A stretch of 64,000 bases of DNA from Diphasiastrum complanatum (GCA_029204225.1 MU832222.1:1-64000), one strand, 5' to 3'; shown: positions 23,701 through 43,929, counted from the stretch's first letter. Made by a program: numbers and translations. Notes: generated by a model from the sequence alone, not told the origin.

Positions 23701-25222
23701 CATTTTAGTTTTAGTGCGCTGCTAGTGTCACTTAGTATGCCACGTCATAGGATCGAGTGATTTCTGTAATCAAATGCATTTCAAGCTATTGACCTAAAGT
23801 GGTGTTGGGAGAGTTGTCATGGTGATATTGTGAACAGTGCAAAAAGCTACCTCAACTTGATTCTCTTAACAAAAACTTGTGATTGATACAAGAAGAACTA
23901 GTTTGCTAAAATAGTTAACATTCAAATTTAAGTAGCATGTGACTAGAAGGGTCCAATGCTTTTGTAAGGGGGTTGATCATAGTTCAATTTTGCTAGCTTT
24001 TTGAATTTGTCGTTGGACATTGGAAAATATTTGTTGGATGTGTTCGTAATGTACATGTGAGCTACAATACATTTATTTGAAAGGGTATGCATCTTAAAGT
24101 ACACTTTTGTCAAAAGTTGGAGTGCAATTATATAATATGTTGCCTTGACATGAAGCTTTTATAAGGACCATGCATGGCAAAGTGTGACTTGACATTCAAT
24201 TATACAAATTACTACAATTTCTTTTTATCATGACACTATACCATCTTCCGTGTATATGGTTCCCAACATGACATGGTTTTGGAAATTGATTAGATTGCTG
24301 AACTCTTCAAATTTATGAACTTCATATTTCTAATGATCTAGCAAAATGTTACCATTCCGGTTTAATTTTGAGAAATGCTTACATGAGACTATGTTCTAGT
24401 CTCAAAAACTCATTTTGGCCAAAATGGGTATTGTACTTTATGTAAAGTACATGTCAGAATGTATCGGTCAAAACAAGTTATAAAATCTAGAAAAAATAAG
24501 TTATGAAAAATTCTGCAAGCAATTTTGGTTTTTTTGGAAACCCTTTCAAAAATCCAAAAAATGCTTCTTGAGCTAGAATATCACAACTAAAGGTGAATTT
24601 TGAAATCATAGTAGGGACTGCAAGTAAAAATGATTAGCAGTGGTTTTAACCCTAAACATGTGCTCCCAACGACATCTTTTAAACCCTCTATATTCATCCA
24701 TAGATAGAGTGATGTACATTTGAAGCAGATTTTTAGCTGGGATCATAACTAGGGACGATTGTCTATCACTGTAGCTAGAAACATTCAACAAAAACAATCA
24801 CCTAAATATGATCACCAATCTTATGAACCCTAAAAATATACCCCACCTGCTTGACCTTGAAAATTTGATTTAAAAAAAAAGAATCAATTTCTATTTCTTT
24901 TCTTTTTAAGGTGCATTCTGGAATGGAACATGTTTTGGAACAACTTTCTGGAACGTGTTTTGTTCTGGAATGGAGCACTATGGTTCTCCTTCATCCTATG
25001 GCGATATTTTGCTAATGACAATTTTATTGCAGGTTTGTTCAAATTTTTATCTCTTTAGGATTACATGTCATTGTGCTCAACCTGGTTTGAAAGTTTTGCT
25101 ATTTTGCAATTCTAAAAGTAAGAGACTCCAATTAGTTGTCTAAAGTAGGGATGTTAACCATAGTGACAAGTATGATTGCTATTTTGCAGCACGTGGTACT
25201 TGACCCAGGGAGCATCAGTTGA
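11769..25222 (+). CDS. Sialidase-like Asp-box protein, copy 1 (5' exons missing)
   Basis: Seven exons with GT-AG borders and matching phases: 11769-11855, 12015-12142, 12865-12961, 14042-14119, 14601-14826, 19431-19669, 25190-25222. The joined frame is open. It reads through [50 protein letters not shown] and [16 protein letters not shown], and ends [10 protein letters not shown]-stop. Four Asp boxes (S/T-x-D-x-G-x-x-W) are present: [24 protein letters not shown] and SEDEGDSW. This is the pattern of the six-bladed sialidase/BNR propeller family common in bacteria; such proteins cleave or bind glycan ends, but substrate cannot be told here. Relative to copy 2, exons 1-2 were not found, exon 5 of this list lacks six codons before IQP, and GG in GGT.EG is AG. 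Probably a 5'-truncated gene. Confidence 0.8.
14601..14826 (+). CDS. Sialidase copy 1, exon with two Asp boxes
   Basis: Acceptor TTGACTGCAG at 14,591-14,600, donor after AATTCAG at 14,826 in phase 1. It encodes [16 protein letters not shown] and SPDGGYSW. The donor is followed by a short pyrimidine stretch (GTCTCTCTCTCCCTC), the site where copy 2 has about 170 bp of CT repeat. It lacks six codons present in copy 2 (around DGSMNNVHHMG). Confidence 0.85.
14886..14907. repeat. Poly-C tract of about 22 bases
   Basis: An uninterrupted C run about 60 bases after the donor at 14,827, within the intron of sialidase copy 1. Confidence 0.9.
15312..15629. repeat. Direct repeat, two units of about 130 bp, 189 bp apart
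   Basis: Unit 1 starts CCTGTTAAGCTTACTCGCCC at 15,312 and unit 2 starts CCTGTTGAGCTCACTCGCTC at 15,501. They stay alignable for about 130 bases (shared CTCTCAGGTGGA and GAGATGCCA(T/C)CGCTGCCTA). The segment is CT-rich and lies in an intron just left of copia C. Confidence 0.7.
16021..16036 (+). other. Primer binding site to initiator-Met tRNA anticodon region
   Basis: TTGGTTATGGGCCCAC follows the 5' LTR directly. It is complementary to the anticodon stem-loop of plant initiator tRNA-Met (GUGGGCCCAUAACCCA) apart from two positions. This is the half-tRNA priming known from Drosophila copia, unlike the 3'-end priming (TGGTATCAGAGC) of copia A and B in this window. Confidence 0.7.
16175..16870 (+). 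pseudogene. Copia C gag-integrase fusion by deletion
   Basis: About 108 codons resemble copia gag ([32 protein letters not shown]). From about 16,545 the frame passes directly into the C-terminal part of a copia integrase ([48 protein letters not shown]). The zinc knuckle, protease and integrase core are missing between them, so an in-frame deletion joined the two. Confidence 0.8.
17043..17760 (+). pseudogene. Copia C reverse transcriptase / RNase H remnants
   Basis: The frame shows [20 protein letters not shown], then after frame changes [13 protein letters not shown] and the catalytic [11 protein letters not shown] (about 17,450-17,480). A last piece near 17,720 (SAEAEWDYA) is the start of the RNase H SxxEAEY motif. 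Stops and frameshifts interrupt it. RNase H ends at the break that also truncated the 3' LTR. Confidence 0.8.
20538..20700. repeat. Direct repeat, two units of about 66 bp, 98 bp apart
   Basis: Units starting TTTGAAGAG at 20,538 and 20,636 share the pattern GAAGAGTT-T-CAGCGTT-CTGT-AAGC followed by GCGATTTTCT-CAGG. They lie in the long last intron of sialidase copy 1. No function inferred. Confidence 0.65.
21560..22327 (-). pseudogene. LINE C-terminal fragment (post-RT region)
   Basis: Minus-strand frames give [35 protein letters not shown], then [20 protein letters not shown] and [20 protein letters not shown]. These are characteristic of the region after RT in a group of plant and algal LINE-like elements. 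The order and spacing fit, with frameshifts near 21,910 and 22,090. The end carries ATGCCAAAAGGCA (21,570-21,582), a hairpin also found at the 3' end of LINE B. It is opposite in orientation to the host gene. Confidence 0.65.
22960..23390 (+). pseudogene. LINE A-family fragment: endonuclease start joined to RT
   Basis: Plus frame 22,975-23,190 reads [15 protein letters not shown] and [19 protein letters not shown], the endonuclease region with its E/K-TW and RG.GG.A motifs. Directly after, 23,193-23,370 reads [20 protein letters not shown] and [16 protein letters not shown], an RT segment with FVDD at 23,334-23,345. Everything between endonuclease start and RT motif B is missing, so this is a deletion derivative. 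It shares its RT wording with LINE A. Confidence 0.7.
25190..25222 (+). CDS. Sialidase copy 1, 33-base terminal exon
   Basis: The acceptor TGATTGCTATTTTGCAG ends at 25,189 and the exon encodes [10 protein letters not shown] plus TGA. In this protein family the last strand is (K/R)HVVLDP, directly after the YTYNRxQIK that ends the previous exon at 19,669. Phase 0 joins exactly. The intron between is about 5.5 kb and carries LINE debris. Too short to be found as an open frame by itself. Confidence 0.8.
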   Translation, partial: HVVLDPGSIS

Positions 25223-27664
25223 AAGATCATGATGTCCTTGGCTTGGAGCTATCCCAATGGGGCATTATCAAACTTGGATAATAAGTTTTGGTAGTGTTTT
25301 GATGTCATTCCATTCATGCATAAGATGTCATCAAAACAGTGCAAATTAAAGCTCCATATTGGGCTTTCAGCCAAACAAAAATAGTCCAAGTTAAGCATAC
25401 ACAAACCGATGTTGGATACAATATCGATCATATCCTTCATAAAAGCTTGTATAGGGATATTTGTTACTTGGACTGTACTACAACACATTGTTTTACCTTT
25501 TGAGTATTAAAAAATCATTGTATATTGATATCAAGATACACCAACAGGTTGGTTATTGGTGATCCTAGCTATTTACAAATCCTAATCAATCACTCTATAA
25601 GGGTTATTGTACAACATAAAACCTGGAGTACTACAAGCTTTTTATGTTTACTAGCTTGGTGGTGATGTGACTCTACTAGTTAGTAACTTGGATCTTCTTT
25701 ATTGAGAAATCTAGGGGTTGTGCTCCCTTCCTAGATGTCAAACATCTTTGTGTGATGAAGTGTAGACTGACAATGGTAAAGGTTCAAGTAGAAGAAGCTT
25801 TACCAGAATTGGAGTTCTAATTATGGCTATCAAAGTAAATAACTTTAGTGATGGATAACATAATCCTTGCCCTTGTTGTGCAACTTGTATAAATGCTGGT
25901 GAACATAAGGAAATGAAAAGCATTTCAATGTATGGAGATGTATTTTTTTTTGGTTACATCTAGATTCAACAAAGGTCTTGCATACATTACATGTTTAATA
26001 GTCTAGTCATTAGACTAGAATCCCAATTGGCTTGAAATCCCATTATGTGATTGTGAAAATGGAAAATTGTGTGTCTGCTAAACTTGTGCATGCTAGACAT
26101 TATCATTTCATAGTTTGTAATTACTCTTGCTTCAGTGTCATATGTTCTAAATATTGTTGCATTTTGTCTTCATCAGTAAGGCATGATTTTCTTGTCTAGG
26201 TGTAAGCATGGAGCTCAATATTTATCACATGGCAAGGTTTTGAATCAATGGCTATTTCATAATGCACATACATTGTCGCTTCTCGTCATACTTTGAAGAA
26301 TGAGGCTTTGAAAAATGTTTCTATAGTGGTGATTAGTTTATGTTCTCTGAAAGGCATTTGATGAGCTTGAAACATTCAAAATAGTTATTGCTCAATCTAA
26401 ACACCTAACTTCATGGTGACAAAAATCAAACTTATGCAAGCACATTGTTACAAAGTGACCTTCAAGGGGTAAGGACCTAAGTTGTGTTTATGTCCACAAG
26501 ACCTCATTTACTTGGAGATAGATAGTTAAGAATGACCTTGTTTAGGTAGCTTGGGAACATGGGATGGTCAAGGCTAAAATGGAGGTCTATGATGCTATAT
26601 ACACCAAGGTTACTATGGTGTATCACACAAAGCTTGTATTACAAATTGAATGATCCAAAATGATAAATGAGCCAAATGACTTTGTGTGTGTCCATTCACA
26701 TTGATTCCATGTGTCCCAAGTTCTTTCACATATAGGAAGGATTGGAATGCAAGCTCTTAGGCCTATTTTTTCATTGGATATACCAAGTGTAGTGCAAGTA
26801 CATTCAAATTATACTAAATGAACCACCATGTGTTGTACACTTCAATTATAATAAAGATGTGACTTACTACAAAGTGAAATAATATGTGAACTGTTGAAGT
26901 GGGACATAGTTAACAATGTTTGCAAAGTCATGATGTTAATGGGGATTTGAGAAGAAACGTCACTTAGTTGTCAACTTCTACAAAATCATGATGTTGATAT
27001 GACTTCAAAGATATTATCTCCAATGCACAAGACATGACTCCTAATTGACAACTTTTGCGAAGTCATGATGTCGATATGGATGAGAGGATCATATCTGTAG
27101 CACACAAATTGTTTTGTTAACTTAAAAGGAAGATAGGAGATGGAGTCAATAATGAGCTATTGGATTAGAATTCTTTTCATGCCTTGGCATTGGCGAAAGG
27201 CAACTGTACTACAATTGGGAATTCAAAGGTCGAGGAAGGAATGGTTTTGGAGAATATTATGTCTAATTCTTACAAACTCTCATGAACTTGCCATCTTAGA
27301 ATGTTAGGAGCCCCAACAACTTCATCTTGGAGTTACTTTGCAACGTGGAAAACAAAGATGCTATTATCATTGTTGCACTACAATAAACCATCTTCAAGGT
27401 TTTCAGCTCAAGGTTTTCAGCAACACCCAACTTATCATTTGTTGGAACCAGCCCATAACTAATTTAGCACCTCTAAAGAATTCCACCCAAGGAGATTAAT
27501 TCCCAAGGGGATTAATTCTTTTTGTATCAAAAATCATTTGTACATTCTATTGAACAATACGCCCAGCGAGTGGATGCATCATAGCAACGTGCACTTTATC
27601 TATCAATGTGACCATAGTTTAATATGCTCCCAATGGTTGGTGAGTGTGTGTGTGTGTGTGTGTA

Positions 27665-27746
<82 letters not shown>

Positions 27747-28980
27747 CGACCTAGCTTCTTGCAATTTTGAGAAAACAAAACTAATGGTCATAAAAATTTT
27801 GAGGGCAAGGACAATGGGAGACATTTCTCACAATTTCAATCACTTCCACTTAGACTGGTGCCCATAGTTATTGGTAATCACTTAAAGGGTGGAAAATAAT
27901 CTACATAGAAACTGCTAAATAAATGTACAATGCGATAGCCCACCATCTTTGGAGGCTAGTTCTTCTCAAAATAATTGTGTTTTTGCTAATGGTTAATTTA
28001 CTTCTATGTTATATCCATGTGAATTATAGGATTATGCTTTTGAGTGAATTTTTAATAGCCAAGTCAAGGTTCTGCTACATTGTTCCTTAAGAGAAAGCAC
28101 CTTTCCAATGAAACACTATAATTGAATTTCTACGTTGGGTTTAAAGAAATAGAAGAAAAAGTTTTGTGGAACAAAATCTCCTTCAATCTAGGCACTAATC
28201 AACAAGAATATATACATTGTTTGAGTATGATGTTTGAGTATGAAACATCATAAGAACTTAATTTGAGATAGTCGCCAAGGACATGGAACTCATGGTTTTT
28301 GAACATAGGGATTAATATGTTTGTGAATTCTTGTCTTTTGCTCTTGAAATCATGGAAGAATTTTTGTGAGGCTGCTTATGTAGTTTTTAATTGAAGAGTT
28401 TGCTTCAAGACAATGCCACTTTCAAAACATTTGCATGATGAATAGAAGATTCTTCTACAGATTGTAGTTCTCAAAACTAAATTAATATAATTATAATGGA
28501 AATTGCACTATATCTGCTATTGCCCTTGGAGTTTGACTTTAATCTGTTAGACTAAAGCATATTTTGTTTTCTTTAGATTTTTTGAATATTGTTAAATATA
28601 TGTCCACTTATCATGTCGACTTCTATTTTTGGCATCGTTTGTTTAGCACAATTATCTTAAGAGGCTTTGTTCTTCTACCTCTTGGCTTATGTTTTCTTGT
28701 TGTAGGTGATGTATCAAATTGTTTGTGCTGTAGATATAATAGCGTAGACATCAAATCAATAAAGTGTTTGTAAGGATATTAATCAAGGCTATCAAAATGA
28801 TTTTCTCGTTTATCTTCGTAGCTTTTGCTATTGTTTACTACCACATCCAAAGGGCTTTCATGCAATTTACTTGAATATCACTAGAAAACATTTTTAACAC
28901 CAATGAACAACCTGATATCCATATTGTGAGGCCTTAACTATGCTACTTTTTGAAGATTGATGCAACTTCTTAAGCCTCTA
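25223..28980. other. Centre of the inverted duplication; no gene recognised
   Basis: Between the last exon of copy 1 and the start of clear intron similarity in copy 2 (about 29,000). I looked here on the minus strand for the terminal exon of copy 2 (HVVLDP) and did not find it. Three imperfect copies of a GCAAAGTCATGATG-type unit occur at 26,922, 26,981 and 27,057. Confidence 0.45.
27641..27740. repeat. (GT)n then (GA)n compound microsatellite
   Basis: GT repeats at about 27,641-27,667 run into GA repeats at 27,668-27,740. Confidence 0.95.
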
Positions 28981-29904
28981 GTTACCATAGATGTCAAATA
29001 TATAATTACTTTTTATAATATAATAGTTGAAAAGATTAAAGGTAAAATGGTCATGATGGAATGGTAACATTTCATTAGATAAATAAACATGAAGTCCAAA
29101 GAGTTCAACAGTTGGATCAACTTTTAAAACCATTTCATTTTGAGAAGCATGGATTTGACACTACAGACAAAATAGTCATTGAGCATCACCAACTATACTA
29201 CTCTTTTTTTTTTTTCTTTGGTAATAAAAAGGGATTGCAATAGTCTAGCAGTTCCATTATGTATAATAAAATGTCAAGTCACACTCTGCCATGCATGGAT
29301 CTTTTAAAATCTGCTTGTTAAAATAATATACTTATAAAAATGCACTCCAACTTTGACACAATGTACCTTTAGATACATACCCTTTTAGATAAATGTGATA
29401 TAGCTCACATATATATATTTGAAACTCAGCTTCCAATGGCGAATGACAAAGTTAAAAAGCTAGCAGAATTGGACTATGCTCAACCCCTTTCAATACATGT
29501 CTAACACTTCTCGATGACCCTCCTAACATGAAATGCATTTGATTACAACAATTTCTTGATCTTGTATAATGCAGCGTACTACGTGAGCTAGCATTGTGCT
29601 AAAACATCAAACCCAACAATTATTTGATTTTTCAATGCCACCCTTCATCCAACAGAATTTATCTCAAACTTGTTCTAGCTAAATCTTGAAGTACTGATAT
29701 AATAATAATTTCACAATATAAAGTTGATCCATAGTTTACTCTCTGTAGTGTTAAATAGGACTAGAGGGCCTACACAGTTGTTTGAAATCAAAAGGAAGAT
29801 AAGCTTAGATTAATAAAGAAAAAGAGCACTAATCTTTGTTACACTTTTCGTATGCACATTCTTTTAAAGGATAGGTGATGACCAACAATCTCTCTCTCTT
29901 TCTA

Positions 29905-30072
<168 letters not shown>

Positions 30073-31221
30073 CCTCATAATCTTGTCTTTTGTTTTGATC
30101 TACCAGAGCACAAGCCTTTCAAGCAAGTCTATCCCAAGGTCTTTTATAAACTCATTTCCAAAAATCTTTCTAAGGATCAGATTTTTCAACAGATCTTCCG
30201 AAGATATTAGATAGGTTGGATAGTTCCAAATGATACACGTTATGTCTCTCTAGGACTATGGTATTAGTTGCAAAAAGAAAAGTACATGTGCTTCATCTTC
30301 TATCTCTTCTTTGCAACATATCTAGAAGCCATGTACTCTTTTAACAATTTTACCTCATGAGAGCTTGTTATTATCCTACATATTTGTTTCCTTTTCCATG
30401 TTGAAATATCCTCCTATAGAAACATTGCTCCCTGTAAGTGTGATTTCTATAGCTTTTCCTAAGGGTTGAGCCACATCTCCTCCACATAATCCTATACAGG
30501 ACCAAATTTACTATGGGTTCCTTACTTGGAAGCTCCTTATCTATCCCCACCTGTATGAACATAAAGTACAACTTTGTACTACTCTTTGAGCCTCATTGCC
30601 TCCATGACCTCGGTGGATAGCCTACTAACTTGATGACATTGATTTTAATCATACATAGAGACTACATTTGTGCAAGGCTTCTTCATCTAGGGGAGAATTT
30701 GTGTTTCTGCTTCCAAAATTGAATGTGGATGTTCTAGTTTGAGGCGTAACTCCCTCTCTCCATCTTCTTCCAAGACTCTTTTTCTGATTCTAATGTTGAT
30801 GATTGACAACCATGTACAAGATCCAATTGCACTACTATAATAAGAAAGTGTTTTCTCATTTCCAATTCCACAAGTTCTTGTATATTGCCCATCTTCTTGA
30901 TCTAGATAAGTTAAAGTAGTGTCCTGCAATGGGCCTTCACCTACATGACAAGTAGTAGATTACAAGATGGCATGGTGCAAGAAATTTGAATAACGACTAC
31001 CTATAACTACAGCCATAACTGACTACATACACCTAAAAAGGGGAAATAGGCAAGAGGAGCATAAAAAGGAAGAGCACAAAAGGAAGATAAAAATGGAAAG
31101 ACACCTCAGGTAGGCAATTTTGGAATGCTATTGATATAATGGAAAGGGGAATAAAATGCTTCGCCCTCCTTCAATCATGAATATTATGAGGAGGGGGCAT
31201 ACGACAAAGAAGGGAGAAACT

Positions 31222-31364
<143 letters not shown>

Positions 31365-31717
31365 TATTTTTGTGTTTTGGTGACAAATTGGTGTACAAGG
31401 CTAAAAAAATACATATCAAATGATATGTATCTGTCGATGAAAGTGCACTACATCTTTGGTTACAAAATAAAATGAGAGAACATAAACAGTGAATGTAAAT
31501 CAATTTTGCAATGCTATCACACCTATAACAAAAGAGCAAGATAGATATGCCTAATTCGTCATTGATCTCTTAGTATCTTAAAACTTTAAAATTATCTTTG
31601 CTCATCTACTCAAGTGCCACACAGATACATAACTATGACTATGACAATAGGCCTTTTAGTATATGATGAAAGAAAAATGAAATACACATTCTTTTACTAT
31701 CAAAATATAAATCACAC

Positions 31718-39515
<7,798 letters not shown>

Positions 39516-40796
39516 CTCCTCCGTTCCTGGCAAAAAGAAATATTATTGCTGAGAATTTGTTGAATACGAACCAAGATCCAGATCATCTGTTATAAACTTG
39601 CCAAACGCTAGCATCACAGAAACATTGGTAGATCGCTACTGTGAAAACACATTTCTGCAAATTAACTACGTTGTGATTAGGGTGGAAAAGCTTCAGTTAT
39701 CAATACATCTTTTCTCGAGTACGGATACGTAGGAAAATCCAATTCAATGTTGCATTTTGACAAGACAACTGTAGCTATTAAATTGACATGTATGTATAAA
39801 AAATATTTTCCACTTTGCTATGTAAAATATTTCTCCTTTTCTTCCAGCGTACCTTTAATTTACAAGTGACAAGACCACTAAATTTGTCTCAAAAATACTC
39901 TTCAAAATGGCATTGAGATACGTACGATACACGGACTACATTTGAACACGAAACAACATCCATCAACCTCAAGCTACACATACTCGAGAAAAACTAATTA
40001 TAACTGCTACGGCTTGCATACATCGATAGAATGCGTCAAATCTGAACTAGTGGCCGCAAGAAATAGACATAGCAATTTAGGCCAGTAGCTGGATTTGACA
40101 TTTCACCTATCAGTTTTGACCTTTGTAAGTTCCTTACCTGTTGAAAACTTATAGTTTTTGATCTTATACTGTTTTGCTGCATTCAAATTTCAATTGTTGT
40201 AGTTTTCTTTAAGGTTGGTTAAAATATTTGAGAGCTCTCGTCTGAACCAATGTTTAACAAAAGTTTGAAAAGTCTGTGGCCTAAACCTACATCCTTGAAT
40301 GCTAGGTCCCTTGCCCACCTAGTTCAACAAACAGATCATCCTTGTCGTAACTAGATATCTTTTAACGCACTGAATTCTGGAAAAAACTTAAATGATTAGA
40401 TACTCAATTATTATAGTGTTCATGACCAGCCAAGCAATTATGTAGTATGACGGAAAGAAATCTTCTATATCTTTTATTTTTACAACAGACAGCCAAGCCA
40501 GCCTGCAGACAGACTTTCATCCCCTGAACTCACTGAAATCTGCGCATGTGAACGTTATCATAAAAACTGAAATCAATGGCTCGCTCAATTTTCTCTTAGA
40601 TGCATTGCTTAGTTTTCGTGATCTTTCTTGACAAATGCTCTATTGCGATGCTTAATTCAAGAACAGGTTGATGGCAGTAGTTAAATTGTTATGATAACAG
40701 CTACATTTCCTGACAAAAGCTCTGAGAAGATCTACAGAAGGAAACTTAAAAGTGTCGAAACTGCATTCCTTCTGTATCACTCCACCCATTATCCGT
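39516..40796. other. Upstream region of sialidase copy 2
   Basis: AT-rich non-coding DNA containing the presumed promoter of copy 2, read on the minus strand. Apart from a weak TATA-like TTTATAA near 39,590-39,596 I see no defined element. Confidence 0.35.
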
Positions 40797-40968
40797 CAAT
40801 TAACACCATCCCACCTGGCAGATTTTCATACCTGACCGATAGGTTGACGATACAATTAACACCAACACACCTGGCAGATTTTCATAGTACCTGACAGATA
40901 GGTTGACGATACAATTAACACCAACACACCTGGCAGATTTTCATACCTGACGGATAGGTTGACGATAC
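40797..40968. repeat. Tandem repeat, three units of 56-59 bp
   Basis: Units start CAATTAACACC at 40,797, 40,853 and 40,912. Each contains CACCTGGCAGATTTTCATA and GATAGGTTGACGATACA. The units are nearly identical, so the array is young. It lies about 1.3 kb upstream of the copy 2 start codon. Confidence 0.9.
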
Positions 40969-41753
40969 AGACGCGAGAACATGCAATCCAGCTTTCGTCA
41001 TTTTACAAATTAGTCTCTCCACTCAAACGCTGAATACTATAAATCACAAACCAAAAACTAATAGTATAAATCCCTCCAGCTCACTCAATGGAATAATGAA
41101 GGATCAAATCAAATCAAATGCAGCCAGCAGAAGTAGCATCATTGTCGTGCTCGCCATATCCGATGCTCATTTCTCCCTCCACCTATTCTTTTTGCATCTG
41201 CAGCTGCGCCTACACTTGACTATTTTGCGTTTGATCGGACGAAAACTGATGGCGATTTATATATTACTCCCCAGCACTTGGATATTTGCCACGCGTACCA
41301 TGCTACTTGGACACTTTTGAACGGTTTATTACAAACAGGCATGTGGCAACCTGAACATGAAGGACAAAATCCAACGTTAACTCATCAGGTACCATTTGAA
41401 CGTCCTTTTGTCGATGTCGATGTCGATGCCAATTGCTTGATTCTGAATTAACGTAGGATAGTACCCAACTCGGAACTGGCAACTGCAACTGCCACTCACA
41501 ACTTAGCAACATGCAGCTTGTCATGTGGGGTTCAAAGAAAACGTACTAAATGAAGGAATGTGTCACTTGAAGGGCAGGTATTACCTCTATTTGAGTGCTG
41601 AAAGTTTATATGAAGTCCAATTTTAAAAGAGTTCTCTATGACATATGCATTTGCTAAACAACCCTGCTCTTAGATTTCTTTGAAATTGACACCTATGGCC
41701 CAAGCTTGCCCCACTGTCGTGTGGCACTTGCCATTGTGGCTATACGTTAACCT

Positions 41754-42055
41754 AATGGGTTGGCTCAGTCGGTTAGCTTGGTATCCAAAGTTTCGTTGGT
41801 CGCAAGTTTAAGCCAATATTTCACATGGTGAATTTTGACCCAAGCAAGACTTTCCTTAGGGGGAAAAGGAGATTTGTGCTTGCAATTCAAAGATTAATCT
41901 TGTTTTTATCCTAGTGGTATCGAAAGATTTGCACATTGTAATCTTATTGCCCCCATTGGTTGTCAAAAACAAAGAATCTTTAATACCATGTCCCGACATA
42001 GTGTAATGATAGTGATAGCCACCCAAGATCGAATACAATCAGATTTAGGAAAATT
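41754..42055 (+). mobile_element. tRNA-derived SINE-like sequence
   Basis: TGGCTCAGTCGG at 41,761-41,772 is a perfect RNA polymerase III A box. GTTTAAGCC at 41,806-41,814 is a B box with one mismatch. Their 45-base spacing is that of a tRNA gene. The stems of a cloverleaf do not close, and unique-looking DNA follows, as in a tRNA-headed SINE. The 3' limit is a guess. Confidence 0.5.
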
Positions 42056-43270
42056 TTCATATGAGCAATGTTATATTTTGTAATGCCATCTTATCAATAT
42101 GTTGCGGCTTCATATGTTGGAATTTATGTAACGTGACATTGTCGATAATTATCGAAAAGACTTTTAACAGTCCTTGTAACATGTAGTATAATCTTGTCCA
42201 CAACTTCCATATCTTCTCTTTGCCAATTGCAATATAAGCTGTGCAAGCATGCAACTTGAAGTAGGACCCTTTAATCAATAATGACCCAAAAGACTTTTGA
42301 AGAGTTGTTGCAACAAGTAGTATGATCTTGCCCGCAACTGCCATGTCAATTCTCATCTTCAATTGCAATCTATGACATCCAACCATGCAAGACTTGAGGT
42401 GGCACATAAAGTTACAATTATAGTCATAATGTTTTTGAAGATATTTGAAGAGTTGTCACAATCGAAGTTCTTGTAAATAAATATCCCTTTTGAAGATATT
42501 TTGCAATATCTAGTATGTTCTTGTCCATAAATGTCATGTCAATTATCTTTACATATTTCATGACTTGTGAGTCATTTATTATACGTGCAACTTTATGCAT
42601 TCTAACTTGACTTTAATATGGAACAAATTCCAACCATCAGGCCACTCACTCACCTCCAAGTTCACTAAGTTCTAACCATTTATATTCAACCCCAACATTG
42701 TTATTGGCAAGCTCTTTATGGGATTCTATAAACACGTAGATGGCTAAGAAGTATTGAAACTTTAGAGTTTCAAGAGTATTGGGATTAAAAAGAATTGATA
42801 ATATGCTGCTAATTTTTTGAACCCAAATTAGTAATAAAAATAGTAATACCCACCCAACATAATAAATTTGAAAGATTAATGGATCATCTATCAACAGTAA
42901 AGTCTAGAAACGTGAATGTGTTTAATCCACGAAAAATGTAGTGGAAATAGACTTAAACATAAACACATAAACAAATGTATGATAATAGCGATAACACATT
43001 CACGAGTATTAACCCACAGGTTGTAAGCAGCACTATGTTTGATAAAAAAAAATGTGAATCTATAAAAGAAATTGCAAATTAAAATTTATAATGGCAACAC
43101 CAAAAAAAATTTAAACTCACATGAAGGTCACGATTGAAAATTTTAACAAGAGAATATACCAAAAAATAGAAACCAATTGCTCAACAATCTATTATCACTA
43201 TGTAGAGAGCTTGATTTCCCAATAGTGCTAAAAACAATGAAAAATGATATTACTATCAAGTTAGTATAAC
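42056..43270. other. No gene recognised
   Basis: AT-rich DNA left of copia A. No open frame of note and no clear repeats. Confidence 0.35.
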
Positions 43271-43275
43271 ATTCC

Positions 43276-43929
43276 TGTGAGAGATTTCAACTAGTTTAGT
43301 CTAGTTTAGTCACATTTTGGTAAATTGTCAATAAGAGGCCAAAACTAATTTTAGACTTAGAGACAAACTTTTTGAAGTTATATTAGTTTAAAATACATTC
43401 AATAAACACTTTTGGAAAGTGTGGGAAAGTTGGTAGTCGAGTTTGAGAGAGATTCAAATTTGAACTTTGGGTACATTGAATCTAGACCCAAAAATAGTAG
43501 GGTTTACATTTTGGAGGGAAAGCCAAGTGGCCAAATAGGGTTTGGAAACTCTATAAAAGGATGTAACTCGTGGAGAGACACGTCTTCTCTCTTCTCTCTC
43601 TCATTTCATCATTATACATGGTTCTCTTTGGGTTCTACTACTCGTTGGTGCACTATCTTGGTGTTATCTTGCAATTCTATGTGTAGAATGATCATTTATT
43701 GCTATTTTCGGTTCCACACGTGTGAAATACAGTAGGGTACTGTAATTGTACGGACAGCAAACATATTTTATGTTTTGGTTCATGTTTGATCAATATCTCT
43801 TAGAGTTTGCATCTCATTTTGTATGTAGATGCTGATTTTTCTACATTGGCAGGATTGTTGGTTTGCTCCTTATTGTAACCAAAGATTTGGGACTTGGATT
43901 GGATCTTGAATGATCTGAAATCCTTCACA
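43276..43929 (+). repeat. Copia A 5' LTR, 654 bp
   Basis: Starts TGTGAGAG, ends CCTTCACA, followed at once by the primer binding site. It contains TATA box CTATAAAAGG (43,551-43,560) and the palindrome CACACGTGTG (43,715-43,724). It is preceded by ATTCC (43,271-43,275). Its inverted partner at 47,345-47,998 has the same length and only a few differences. Confidence 0.9.

Noticed and set aside
29580-29600. Minus-strand CACGTAGTACGC (HVVR) as the missing last exon of copy 2
   Set aside because: The acceptor is misplaced by two bases and the following residues do not fit the family. The local alignment to copy 1 shows it is intron sequence matching about 23,740.
40797-40968. CRISPR-like array
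   Set aside because: Units are directly adjacent tandem repeats without unique spacers, in a plant nuclear context.
41096-41320. Small hydrophobic plus-strand frame upstream of copy 2
   Set aside because: No start context, homology or codon pattern supports it.
41754-41830. A functional tRNA gene
   Set aside because: A and B boxes are present but the acceptor, anticodon and T stems do not pair. Treated as a SINE head instead.
43412-43735. 107-codon open frame, repeated on minus at 47,862-47,539
   Set aside because: It lies entirely within the two copies of the copia A LTR. It is open by chance and matches because the LTRs are duplicates.
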